Counted from the stretch's first letter, positions 16,514 through 24,292 are shown. The stretch: 26,072 bases of DNA from JBDIVL01 sp039794405 (GCA_039794405.1 JBDIVL010000054.1:1-26072); one strand, 5' to 3'. The notes: generated from the sequence alone by a model not told the origin. Made by a program: numbers and translations.

Positions 16514-17175
16514 AAAAAGAATTCATCACTTTTGAGCAGGTCAGAAACCATCCGGATGTTAAAGTGTATATTACGAAAGCAAATGACTTTCTGGGGGTAA
16601 TTGGCTATACAGAACACGGAGAGCGCCATGGAAATTACGTGGCGAAAAATGCACGCAAGATCCTTCGAGAACTCGGATACGATGCGAATACCTGTGAACT
16701 GGCGGCTATTGCAGGATATATCCATGATATCGGAAATGTAATCAGCCGTCATTCTCACCCTGAATGCAGCGCTTATTTAGCCAGTCAGTTTTTACGGGAA
16801 TTGGGCATGCCGGTAGAAGACAGGGTTTTAATCATGAGCGCCGTGGGAAACCACGATGAGGGAGCTTGTGATGCTGTAAGTCCGGTCTCAGCCGCGCTTG
16901 TCATTGCCGACAAATCCGATGTTCATCGGTCAAGGGTTCGAAGTAACAAGGAGATTAATTTCGATATCCACGACAGGGTCAATTATGCAGTAACGAAATC
17001 CGAACTTCACATGGATGCCCCCAAGAAGGTAATTACCCTAAAACTCGATATTGATAGAGAAATCTCTGATTTAGTAGAATATTTTGAGATCTTTACTGCC
17101 CGAATGGTAGCCTGCCGCCGTTCAGCAAAACTCCTTGGATGTACATTTGATGTAATCGTCAATGAACCTACATAG
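16495..17175 (+). CDS. HD-domain metal-dependent phosphohydrolase
   Basis: A 226-residue protein with the HD superfamily metal site: His45 (ERHGNYVA), His77-Asp78 (GYIHDIGN), His86, His120-Asp121 and Asp139 in LVIADKSDVHRSRVR. This arrangement belongs to the small stand-alone HD hydrolases; the substrate (nucleotide or other phosphate ester) is not known. The ATG lies inside the last codons of cysS, overlapping 19 nt, so translation is probably coupled. The protein ends in LLGCTFDVIVNEPT. The final codons border a partial copy of a dispersed repeat, so the last residues may derive from it. Confidence 0.85.
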   Translation: MEKDKIEKEFITFEQVRNHPDVKVYITKANDFLGVIGYTEHGERHGNYVAKNARKILRELGYDANTCELAAIAGYIHDIGNVISRHSHPECSAYLASQFLRELGMPVEDRVLIMSAVGNHDEGACDAVSPVSAALVIADKSDVHRSRVRSNKEINFDIHDRVNYAVTKSELHMDAPKKVITLKLDIDREISDLVEYFEIFTARMVACRRSAKLLGCTFDVIVNEPT

Positions 17176-17180
17176 CATAA

Positions 17181-17209
17181 TTGGCCTGTACGTTTTTGAT
17201 TTACGCCTA
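17181..17209. repeat. partial copy of the 120-nt repeat family
   Basis: TTGGCCTGTACGTTTTTGAT and the following TTACG match the middle of the copy at 23945-24064 (TTGGCCTATGCGTTTTTGAT, TTACG). Similarity may extend leftward into the end of the HD-domain gene (ATGAACC against TTGAACC) but is lost to the right after about 17210. Confidence 0.5.
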
Positions 17210-17476
17210 GCAGTCCTTTTTCATTAACCCTTAGGGTACTTATCCCGCTTAGCTTTATCTTTATCGCCTCTGGGCTCGCATTTGGTTTCACATAAAAGAG
17301 CTTCTCAATGGTATTTCCGTAGATCTTCAGCTTAAGTTCTATCCTTTATACACCTCTCCAAGGTTTGCAGCATCATATGTTGGGATATTATTTTTCCATT
17401 TCATAAAATTCATAAATTACTCATGCATTATGATAAAAAATAAGGAAATTACGTTTTTTAAACGAAAACAGCCAAT

Positions 17477-17525
17477 TGTGTCATGCTGCAGTGGTGTATC
17501 AGGCACATAAACGCAGTATGACACA
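17477..17525. repeat. 13-bp inverted repeat with TGTGTCAT/ATGACACA arms
   Basis: TGTGTCATGCTGC (17477-17489) and GCAGTATGACACA (17513-17525) are complementary at 12 of 13 positions across a 23-nt spacer. The same ATGACACA core recurs in an inverted arrangement near 22251. It could be a regulator binding site or a mini-repeat; there is no T-run after it. Confidence 0.45.
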
Positions 17526-17946
17526 TAGTACGATAGGTTTATAACACAGTAGTAGTAAATTTTATCTTCACGTGCGTTTTTTTATTAACGAACCTCTCTT
17601 TTGAGAAAATAAAACTTCCCGTGCCTCTCTGTATTTATATTTTTGTACCTTTTCTATGCCACGTTACACACTCTTGCAGCGCCCATTTTGCAAAGGATGC
17701 AAAGATTTTGAGCAAAGATAAACCACTCATAATGTTTTTAAATATATATTGAAATAAGAATAGCATGATATTATAGTAGCCACTATGCATATGAACATAT
17801 CAACCACGGGACACAGGGAAATTTTACACTCACCCTCTCCTGCGTGGGTTGTATCAAGAAGATAGATATGTAAGATATCGTACCATTACAAATCTCAGAG
17901 GACGTTCTCCTTCGTTCTATGGAAATATCCGTTGAAAGGGCTTATA

Positions 17947-18465
17947 ATGATTGATTTACTGAAAAATAGAAGAAGTATTCGGGTATATGAAGACAGGAAA
18001 ATAGAACCAGAAAAAATGGAAATTTTGAAAGAGGCCTTATTGCGGTCCCCGTCCTCAAGGAATATTAATCCCTGGGAATTTATCCTTGTTGATAATAAAG
18101 AATTATTAAAAAAGTTATCAAGTTCAAAGGAACACGGTTCGGAATTCCTGGAAGGCGCTGCATTAGGAATTATTATTTGTGGTAATGAAGAGAAGTCGGA
18201 TGTATGGGTTGAAGATTGTTCTATTGCATCCATACTTGTGCAGACGGTTGCACAGTCTTTGGGTTTGGGAAGCTGCTGGATACAGATACGAAATCGGATG
18301 CACGATAAAAATACAACATCTGAATCATACATTCAAAAACTTTTTGGAATTCCTAAACATGTGAAAGTTGAATCAATCATTAGTATTGGTTACCCGGCAG
18401 AAAAAAGATTAGGCGTCCCAAAAGAAAAATTACTATTTTATAAAATTAGAATGAATACATTTTGA
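17947..18465 (+). CDS. nitroreductase-family protein
   Basis: FMN-dependent oxidoreductase fold using NAD(P)H; the substrate is unknown. From the ATG at 17947 it has 172 residues. FMN-binding RRSIRVYEDR near the N-terminus, SPSSRNINPWEF, GLGSCWIQIR and the terminal IGYPAEK are typical of small nitroreductases. An in-frame TTG at 17932 would add five residues, but AAAGGG lies 7 nt before the ATG and MIDLLKNRRS is the usual beginning of the family. The following Nudix gene starts 7 nt after its stop, so the two are probably one transcript. Confidence 0.88.
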   Translation: MIDLLKNRRSIRVYEDRKIEPEKMEILKEALLRSPSSRNINPWEFILVDNKELLKKLSSSKEHGSEFLEGAALGIIICGNEEKSDVWVEDCSIASILVQTVAQSLGLGSCWIQIRNRMHDKNTTSESYIQKLFGIPKHVKVESIISIGYPAEKRLGVPKEKLLFYKIRMNTF

Positions 18466-18472
18466 GTGTTCT

Positions 18473-19036
18473 ATGGATAAAAATAAAAAACCAGAAGTAT
18501 GGAAACGACACCGGATAGAAAAGGGCCCGGATCTTCACATTTTACAAGTACGCTTTGATTGGCTGAAACATCCAAAAAGCCAGAAAGATGTAAAACGACT
18601 CGTTCTTGAGGCGTGTGACTGGGTTAACGTTGTCGCTACCACACCAGGAAATGAAATTGTAGTCGTTAGGCAATTCAGGTTTGGTGTAGAGAAAATTACT
18701 ACCGAAATACCGGGTGGTATGGTTGACCATGGTGAAAATTCTCTGGCAGCAGCAGTCCGGGAATTGAAAGAAGAAACAGGTTATACCAGTCCTGATTGGT
18801 ATTATCTTGGTTCTGTTGAAACAAACCCCGCGATTTTAAATAACGTTTGCCATTCCTGGCATGCGAAAAATGCTATTCAGACTGAAGAAATGCATCCAGA
18901 AGAGGAAGAAGATATTACGGTCGCGACATTAACCCTTGAAGAAATACGGCACGAAATACAGTCTGGTAGTTTCAGGCATTCACTGGCTCTCCTGGCACTT
19001 ACAAAGGTTTTTGATCTATGGGATGGAAAGATTTAG
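18473..19036 (+). CDS. Nudix hydrolase, ADP-ribose pyrophosphatase-like
   Basis: Hydrolyses a nucleoside diphosphate linked to another moiety; by overall likeness to NudF-type proteins ADP-ribose is the best guess. The 187-residue protein carries a complete Nudix box from Gly82 to Tyr104: G-x5-E (82-88), seven residues, then REL-x-EE-x-G (96-103). VVVRQFRFGVE before it and EIPGGMV just at the box are typical of the ADP-ribose subgroup. It follows the nitroreductase gene by 7 nt. No domain fusion or truncation is visible. Confidence 0.9.
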   Translation: MDKNKKPEVWKRHRIEKGPDLHILQVRFDWLKHPKSQKDVKRLVLEACDWVNVVATTPGNEIVVVRQFRFGVEKITTEIPGGMVDHGENSLAAAVRELKEETGYTSPDWYYLGSVETNPAILNNVCHSWHAKNAIQTEEMHPEEEEDITVATLTLEEIRHEIQSGSFRHSLALLALTKVFDLWDGKI

Positions 19037-19317
19037 CAAATTTTGATTGTTTAGTACCTGAACGAACACCATACTTTTGTCATTTCTAGGAGTGGAGCGA
19101 TAAGAGATCTTCTACTCAGGGCATACTTCAGGAGAAATCCGGAAACTTCGGAATTTAGCTATCAGTTAACTACTGAGCGCAAACCGCTTTTCTCTATGAT
19201 CAATGATCTCTCGTGGAATTTATCCTGGGCGCCACGAAAAGATTCTTCGCTAATTTCAGAACAACAGGAACAAGGGACTCGAAATGCCATTTTTGCTAGT
19301 TTTTGTTCAGGCATTAG

Positions 19318-19413
19318 CTACCTTCCTTTTAGAATCTTTATATAACAGAAAAAACTCAGGGCGATAACAATCCCCCAGGAAAAGATTAAGAAGACCCATC
19401 CCGATACGCTCAT
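19318..19413 (-). CDS. single-span membrane protein, NSS transporter small-subunit-like
   Basis: A 31-codon gene too short for usual gene callers. The ATG at 19413 overlaps the transporter stop codon as ATGA, a classic coupled arrangement. The product has one membrane helix starting at GWVFLIFSWGIVIAL and a basic C-terminus (KILKGR). Small single-span proteins of this kind, related to MetS of methionine/alanine importers, are encoded next to many NSS transporters and assist them. Identity rests on position and the GW-FLIFSWG pattern. The frame stays open upstream to 19500, but that part lies inside the transporter gene in another frame. Confidence 0.7.
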   Translation of the reverse strand: MSVSGWVFLIFSWGIVIALSFFCYIKILKGR

Positions 19414-20942
19414 ATAGGAGACTCTTTTTTTTTCCATGCCATATGAACGAGAATTCCGGTAATAATAAGGAATATTATTATATATCCGCGTGCTATCCAT
19501 CTGGCAGGAGAAGTTTTTATAACCTCATACCAGCCATGTTGGATCATCCATCCTACAAAGATAATTATCAGTACAAGAGGGGTGGCATATTTGCAGATAT
19601 AGAAAAATATACCGGGAATAGGAATATCAGCCCCCCTATTTATCTCCTCCCATGCCTTTCGTGAATCAAATATCCAGAAAAACAAAATAATCTCAATTGC
19701 TGCAAAAAGGGTAACAAAAAAAGTACCTGCCCAGAAGTCAAGTTCATCTAGGGTACCACGAATAAAAATCGGTATATGAGATGAAAGAAACAAAAATCCT
19801 CCAACAACCCACGCAGCATGTTTTCTTTCCATAGAAAACTCATCTTCAAGAAAGGCAATGGCAGGCTGGGTAAGTGCAACGATAGAGGTAATACCTGCAA
19901 AAAATAGGAGACTAAACCAAAAGAATCCAAAGAGATATCCAAAGGGAATAAACGAAAAGACCGCCGGCATTGAGACAAAGGCAAGATGATATGCACCTTC
20001 ATATGCGATTTTTTCGACGTTAGAAACACTAAAAAACACAACAGCAGCCGGAATTGCAATGGATCCTCCAAGGATAACCTCTGCAAATTCATTAGTAGAA
20101 GCGGTAGTAAGTCCGGAGAGTGCAATATCGTCATTTTCCCGAAGATAACTGGCATACGTAAGAATTGTACCCATTCCCAGACTGAGGGTAAAAAACATCT
20201 GTCCCGATGCTGAAAGCCAGATATCTAAATCGAGCAGTCTTGAAAAATCCGGTTCCCAAAGAAAGGCAAGTCCTGTCAAGGGACTATTATTAGGGTGGAC
20301 TGGAGTACCCAGAGTAAATATCCTTATTACAAGAAAAACGGCAAAGAGAAACAACAGAGGCATTGCAATTTTTGCTAAAAGCTCAACTCCCCTTGAAATC
20401 CCCCGTGCAAGGATTAATGTACTTATCAAAAGTGTGAGGATAAAAATTCCATAAGCAAGAAGGGAAGGTGTGAGGAAAAATTCACCAACGCCAATGTATT
20501 GGAAGTGGAAACTGGAAAAAGGCTTCAATGTTTCTTCAAATGACCCAGTCCTTGTAACCTTTGGTAAGTCTTGACAAAGTGAAAAAAGACTGTATCCAAC
20601 GGTCCATGAAGTAATGTAAGTGTAGTAAACCACAATGGTAAGTGGACACACAATACCAATAATCCCAAAATACTTCGCAGTCTTATTTTTCCAGAGAAGC
20701 TGAAATGCACCGGGACTAGTTCCATGCCCACGAATGCCGCCGTATCTTCCGATAGCCCATTCAACCCACATAAGGGGAATACCGAGGAGAATAAAGGAGA
20801 TAAAATAGGGGATCATAAAAGCACCACCGCCGTATTTAGCGGCTTGAACGGGAAATCGTAAAAAATTTCCAAGGCCGACAGCGTTTCCAGCTACAGCAAG
20901 AATTAATCCAATTCTTGTTCCCCAACGTTCACGTTCTGACAT
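19410..20942 (-). CDS. sodium-dependent transporter, NSS/SNF family
   Basis: Na+-coupled symporter with a LeuT-type fold, importing an amino acid or similar amine; the substrate cannot be named. The 510-residue polytopic protein begins ERERWGTRIGLILAVAG with the signature GNAVGLGNFLRFP (about 19-31) on the unwound TM1 that binds Na+ and substrate. GGGAFMIPYF and the later SGQMFFTLSLGMG segment of TM6 follow. About 12 membrane segments are visible. AAGGAG precedes the ATG at good spacing. It is followed, with an ATGA overlap, by a 31-codon membrane protein that is probably its small subunit. Confidence 0.93.
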   Translation of the reverse strand: MSERERWGTRIGLILAVAGNAVGLGNFLRFPVQAAKYGGGAFMIPYFISFILLGIPLMWVEWAIGRYGGIRGHGTSPGAFQLLWKNKTAKYFGIIGIVCPLTIVVYYTYITSWTVGYSLFSLCQDLPKVTRTGSFEETLKPFSSFHFQYIGVGEFFLTPSLLAYGIFILTLLISTLILARGISRGVELLAKIAMPLLFLFAVFLVIRIFTLGTPVHPNNSPLTGLAFLWEPDFSRLLDLDIWLSASGQMFFTLSLGMGTILTYASYLRENDDIALSGLTTASTNEFAEVILGGSIAIPAAVVFFSVSNVEKIAYEGAYHLAFVSMPAVFSFIPFGYLFGFFWFSLLFFAGITSIVALTQPAIAFLEDEFSMERKHAAWVVGGFLFLSSHIPIFIRGTLDELDFWAGTFFVTLFAAIEIILFFWIFDSRKAWEEINRGADIPIPGIFFYICKYATPLVLIIIFVGWMIQHGWYEVIKTSPARWIARGYIIIFLIITGILVHMAWKKKESPI

Positions 20943-21090
20943 AGAAACTCCTTACATCCCAAGCTTTCACACGAATATACAATATCCTAATTTTATCATG
21001 AAAGAGGCACTAATTACCTGGCGATGCGAAGCCTCAGACCGATAAAAGAGTTGGTAACTATGATCTCACAAATACATAATATTGTGAACT

Positions 21091-21249
21091 GTTAGCAGTC
21101 AGCTTACCGTTCGTTAGAGGATGAGTAGATGTGTTGGTGAGTTTACGAACATGCACCCATTCTCCCTTCTCCCCGTTTACTCATCCACCCATTATCATTG
21201 CAATTGAGCAGAAGCTACAAGTTACCGCTGACCGCTTATTGCTAATAAC
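21091..21249. repeat. nested inverted-repeat segment, MITE-like
   Basis: Outer arms are GTTAGCAGTCAGC (21091-21103) and the interrupted complement GCTGAC...GCTAATAAC (21227-21249). Inner perfect 9-bp arms are GGATGAGTA (21119-21127) and TACTCATCC (21178-21186). The two nested pairs suggest a decayed palindromic mini-element rather than a coding remnant. Confidence 0.45.
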
Positions 21250-21254
21250 ATCCT

Positions 21255-21374
21255 CAGGGTTGATCAATCTTGTAGATTGAACCATATGTTGAGCATTGGT
21301 CTGTATGTTTTTTGATTGGTACCAAGAACAGGAAACACGTTAAACATTTCGGTTCAATCGAAAACGATTGAACC
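21255..21374. repeat. 120-nt dispersed repeat, copy A
   Basis: Matches 23945-24064, which has the same length. Shared blocks are CAGGGTTGAT at the left, TTGTAGATTGAACCATAT, GCATTGG, TTTTTGATT, and ACATTTCGGTTCAATCG at the right. The right end is a perfect hairpin: GGTTCAATCG, loop AAAA, CGATTGAACC (21351-21374). The left end also ends in AGATTGAACC, so both ends carry the GGTTCAATC sequence in a hairpin context. Confidence 0.75.
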
Positions 21375-21786
21375 TACCTCCGACTCAGAGGAGAATATTT
21401 ACAAGTTATAAAAAAACTCTCAGATATGTTAAATATTACAGATGCCATTGAGGGAACTACTCATAACACAGAACTTGCTGACAGGATTATCATGGTATTT
21501 ATTCCAGGATATATAGCATGTGCCATAAATGTTTGAGGATGAAGATAAGGAATGGAAAATTTCGCATACTGCTCTTCAAATATAGGAAAACAGATTTTAT
21601 CGTTACATGAGTGAGATCCTCGTCCATGGGAGCCGACACTCAAGAAGTTCAATCCTTATATCATTGAATTTATCAACCATAGATATTAAGGTACTATACA
21701 GGTAATTTTATTAACAGCCGGAAAGCAAAGCACCTATTAATAAACCTCTTGAATGTAGGCTAGAATATTACGTCGAGGCTGGATCT

Positions 21787-22056
21787 TTAAATCGAATCCT
21801 TTATTTTTCTTCCCGCCTTGAAGGCTACTGTTTTACTAGCCTTAATTTTTATTACTTCTCCCGTTTGTGGATTCCTTCCCTTCCTGGCTTTTCTTGTCCT
21901 CACTTCAAATGAGCCAAACCCGATGAGTTGTACCCGTTTATCTTTCTTTAGACCCTTTTGTATGTTATTTATCACGGCATTTATTGCCTTCTCAGCCTGT
22001 TTCGCTGAAGTTCCCAAATCTTTTGCCACATTGTCAATTAAGTCTTGTTTATTCAA
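21787..22056 (-). CDS. HU-family DNA-binding protein
   Basis: Small basic histone-like protein that binds and bends DNA as a dimer. The 89 residues cover the whole HU/IHF fold: MNKQDLIDNVAKDLGTS helices, the GFGSFEVRTRKARKGRNPQT signature (about 47-66) with the Pro-containing DNA-intercalating arm, and the C-terminal KTVAFKAGRKIKD. The start codon is TTG (22056-22054), supported by AAGGAAA about 7 nt upstream; no ATG is available in the right place. It stands alone, with an inverted ATGACACA-type motif about 200 nt upstream. Confidence 0.95.
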   Translation of the reverse strand: MNKQDLIDNVAKDLGTSAKQAEKAINAVINNIQKGLKKDKRVQLIGFGSFEVRTRKARKGRNPQTGEVIKIKASKTVAFKAGRKIKDSI

Positions 22057-22530
22057 CGGTATTTCCTTTCTTTAAAATAATTTTTATAAAGATTTTGACA
22101 GATATAGCGAAAAAGAACTACTCACATGGATACTGTCAGTTAGCATATGCTGCCTTTATACCACATCTAATTTTCATTTCAAGTATTATTTTCCAGATTT
22201 TATCTTATAAAATTCAATAATACCTTAATATTTGCAATATTTGCTGTGCCATGACACATTACTGTGTAACACTATGTCACACACTTTCAGCATAGAACAT
22301 TTAAAATTATTGCCTTTTTCCATCGGAAGAAAAATTAACAATAACTTATGTGTTTTTCTGTTTTTTATCTTAATCTTTATTTACTAAACTCTTAATTAAA
22401 TTAACCTCTTAATGTGTGAAAACATTTGCATTATAGGATAATACAAGAACTTTTCTGGTATAAATATTGCTTCATGGTTATTGTATCGTATAGAAATCTT
22501 TCTGTATTTTATTTTGAAAGGAGACAAAAC
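22057..22530. other. 474-nt AT-rich region between divergent genes
   Basis: Separates the HU gene (minus) from the Cys-rich peptide gene (plus), so it should contain both promoters. The only structured site is at 22252-22279. A TGGTATAAA stretch at 22456-22464 resembles an extended -10 for the peptide gene but lacks a -35. No gene is seen. Confidence 0.55.
22252..22279. promoter_or_regulatory. possible operator with inverted TGACA/TGTCA and ACACA/TGTGT arms
   Basis: TGACA (22252-22256) and TGTCA (22275-22279) are inverted, and ACACA, TTAC, TGTGT lies within. The ATGACACAT core also appears at 17518-17526 and, inverted, at 17477-17484. The location between two divergent genes suits a regulator site, but no regulator is identified. 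Confidence 0.3.
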
Positions 22531-22710
22531 ATGTTTAAGAAAATTGGTATTACGGCGGTTCTTGTAAGTACATTGATGTTTAGTGCAGGTATTGCTAATA
22601 CTTTTGCTAGGAATCCCAATTGTCCGGATAACTGTAAATGTCCGGATGAAGTAAAATGTGCAAAAGATTGTACCAAGGATAAGACAGACCATTGTATTTG
22701 CAAGCATTAA
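22531..22710 (+). CDS. small exported cysteine-rich protein
   Basis: I do not recognise a family. The ATG at 22531 follows AAAGGAG closely, the best ribosome binding site in this part of the window. The 59-residue product has a signal peptide (MFKKIG, hydrophobic core about 6-20, cleavage likely after TFA at 24-26). The mature part has about 33 residues with seven Cys at positions 31, 35, 37, 43, 47, 55 and 57 (C-x3-C-x-C-x5-C-x3-C-x7-C-x-C) and many Lys/Asp. The pattern suggests metal binding or disulfide-rich packing outside the cytoplasm. The same frame is open upstream to 22426, but that extension contains no better start. It converges with the 344-aa gene across a dispersed repeat. Confidence 0.8.
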   Translation: MFKKIGITAVLVSTLMFSAGIANTFARNPNCPDNCKCPDEVKCAKDCTKDKTDHCICKH

Positions 22711-22718
22711 TAGTCAAG

Positions 22719-22795
22719 GTTCAGGGTTCACGGTGAGAAAGATAACGATTGAAAGGTTTGAAGAAAACAAAACAACCAACCGTGAACCGTGAACC
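22719..22795. repeat. 77-nt dispersed repeat, copy 2
   Basis: Better preserved partner of 14928-15004. The left end GGTTCAGGGTTCACGGT (22718-22734) and right end ACCGTGAACCGTGAACC (22779-22795) are complementary at 16 of 17 positions, giving clear terminal inverted repeats around a 44-nt core. It lies between the convergent Cys-rich peptide and 344-aa genes and lacks a T-run, so it is not a standard terminator. Confidence 0.75.
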
Positions 22796-22827
22796 AGACA
22801 GCCTGAGTTGTTACAAGTTTAGATTGT

Positions 22828-23862
22828 TTATGTCCTAATAGGTATTAAAGTTGCAAACGACTCAATAGCCTTCCGAAAAGCCGTATTTCGTACATACTTC
22901 CAGTTTTCATCTTCACCCCCCTGCTCGGGTTCAGTAATATTATGGATAATCGGAAGCCCTTTAAGGCCTTTTTTAAGGGTAAAGGCACGCGTTCTCGAAC
23001 CTGCCTCACCCATGGGGATAACATCAGTAACAAAATCTACAAATACCTGGACATCATCGAAAACTTCAGTAGTTGCCGCCTGACCCGCCTTAAAATTACC
23101 GACCGTAGCATCCGGAATCGTTTCTGCAAGATTTATGCAGGCAAATGCAGCATCCTCACCTATATGGATAGCACTCCTGGGTATTCCCACAATTACATCC
23201 TTAAAAATGGCATCAACAAATATCTTTTTCAAGAAATGTCTCGCAGCTTCTAAGGCATTATCTGGTGTATCTTCACCATTCCTAGCACACTTACCGAGGG
23301 TAATCCCACTTGCAATATCTTGAAAAAAATTAACGAGGGTACCAATAAGGCCTGCTTTTTTACCATCTTGAATATGCCCATCCTTATCGACGTATTTTAT
23401 CTCTGCACCAGGGCCAAGGTCTTTAAATATATTGAGAATATTTTCCATGGCATCCTTAAGATCTTTCCCCACCCTTTCGCCAAACTTAGAGTGGTCTGCC
23501 TGGTAATTTATCACATCGGTGTTTTCTTCCAGATAAAAGTGGTCTCCTCCTGGCTTTGATAACAATTGATCTTCTTTGTATTTTTTAACCTGATCCTTTA
23601 ATACTATCGATCGTGCTGTATCTCCTTTTGTATTCATGTATGTTGCTTGTGATTCAAAATTACCACGCTCTATCTGAGACAATACCCCTTCATCGACCTT
23701 GATTTCCTGCATATCAAAATTATGTTCTTTTCCAAATTCCCTATTTTTCTGATTGTGATACATAATTTCTTTAAAAGATACATCTATACCATGATATGTA
23801 CTGATATGAGCACTACAGTCCATCGGTTTATTGTCAGGCAAAATGTTGGAAGTTTCTATCAT
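22828..23862 (-). CDS. unrecognised 344-residue protein
   Basis: I do not recognise this protein. It has no signal peptide. The first 130 residues are polar and charged (MIETSNILPDNKPMDCSAHI start; long Glu/Lys/Asp-rich stretches). From about 165 on, hydrophobic or amphipathic segments appear: GLIGTLVNFFQDIASGITLG (about 170-189), a VDAIFKDVIVGIP region and VFVDFVTDVIPMGEAG. The C-terminus is polar again. The coding pattern is consistent and free of stops over more than 1 kb, so it is very likely real. The ribosome binding site is weak. It stands alone between repeats, with no functional clue from neighbours. A secreted effector, a pore-forming protein or a structural protein are all only possibilities. 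Confidence 0.6.
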   Translation of the reverse strand: MIETSNILPDNKPMDCSAHISTYHGIDVSFKEIMYHNQKNREFGKEHNFDMQEIKVDEGVLSQIERGNFESQATYMNTKGDTARSIVLKDQVKKYKEDQLLSKPGGDHFYLEENTDVINYQADHSKFGERVGKDLKDAMENILNIFKDLGPGAEIKYVDKDGHIQDGKKAGLIGTLVNFFQDIASGITLGKCARNGEDTPDNALEAARHFLKKIFVDAIFKDVIVGIPRSAIHIGEDAAFACINLAETIPDATVGNFKAGQAATTEVFDDVQVFVDFVTDVIPMGEAGSRTRAFTLKKGLKGLPIIHNITEPEQGGEDENWKYVRNTAFRKAIESFATLIPIRT

Positions 23863-23944
23863 AGAAGGTCTCTTGTAGCATAATCAAACGGAAAATATTT
23901 TTGCTCTTAAATCAGATTGGATTTTAAAAGACAAAAACCTAACC

Positions 23945-24064
23945 CAGGGTTGATTTAATCTTGTAGATTGAACCATATATTTGGCATTGGCCTATGCGTT
24001 TTTGATTTACGTCAGGCGTATGAAACTTGCAGAACATTTCGGTTCAATCGTGAACGATAGAGCC
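23945..24064. repeat. 120-nt dispersed repeat, copy B
   Basis: Same length and order of blocks as 21255-21374. Its right-end hairpin has decayed (GGTTCAATCG, TGAA, CGATAGAGCC). The middle (TTGGCCTATGCGTTTTTGAT, TTACG) is the part shared with the fragment at 17181-17209. Confidence 0.75.
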
Positions 24065-24074
24065 AATCCTTGTA

Positions 24075-24110
24075 GAGACGACCAGGAGAGTCGTCTCTCC
24101 TTTTATTTTT
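24075..24110 (+). terminator. terminator-like hairpin next to the repeat
   Basis: GAGACGAC (24075-24082), a 7-nt loop and GTCGTCTC (24090-24097), then TCCTTTTATTTTT. It has the form of a Rho-independent terminator reading rightward, but no plus-strand gene precedes it within 1.3 kb. It may instead be another dispersed palindrome of the GTAGAGACG type seen in many bacteria. Confidence 0.4.
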
Positions 24111-24292
24111 ACAGGCGTAGGGAGCGTAATGCAAAATACGCCTCTCCATGATCAATTTGAAATCCTATACGTTAAATTATCAGCAAATCATATACCCTCA
24201 CATAGCTATCTATTCTGTTATCACTCATAAATATCTGTAAGTAATATAAATTCAATGGCTTATTAGTACAGTAAGCATATCATCTCAAATAA

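Larger units (their letters stand above)
17176..17946. other. 771-nt non-coding region after the cysS/HD operon
   Basis: No credible gene is seen on either strand. Recognisable pieces are a partial copy of the 120-nt repeat (17181-17209) and a 13-bp inverted repeat with a 23-nt spacer (17477-17525). The rest is AT-rich, with scattered T-runs and no strong hairpin terminator. The promoter for the nitroreductase/Nudix pair must lie in the right part, but I see no good match. Confidence 0.6.
20943..21786. other. 844-nt non-coding, repeat-bearing region
   Basis: Between the divergently placed NSS gene and the 3' end of the HU gene. It holds a nested inverted-repeat segment (21091-21249) and a full copy of the 120-nt repeat (21255-21374). 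From 21375 to 21786 there is no recognisable gene; a 36-codon open frame at 21427-21537 has no ribosome binding site and resembles nothing I know. Confidence 0.6.

Noticed and set aside
19037..19317. Gap after the Nudix gene containing a stretch resembling a common dispersed phrase (GTCATTTC...GGAGCGA...GAGATC).
   Set aside because: Only one degenerate copy is present in the window, so a repeat cannot be supported.
21427..21537. A 36-codon open frame starting with ATG in the gap before HU.
   Set aside because: It has no ribosome binding site, no recognisable motif and a repeat-rich setting; chance is more likely.
22426..22530. Longer N-terminus for the Cys-rich peptide.
   Set aside because: The strong ribosome binding site and signal peptide both point to the ATG at 22531, and the extra residues look non-coding.
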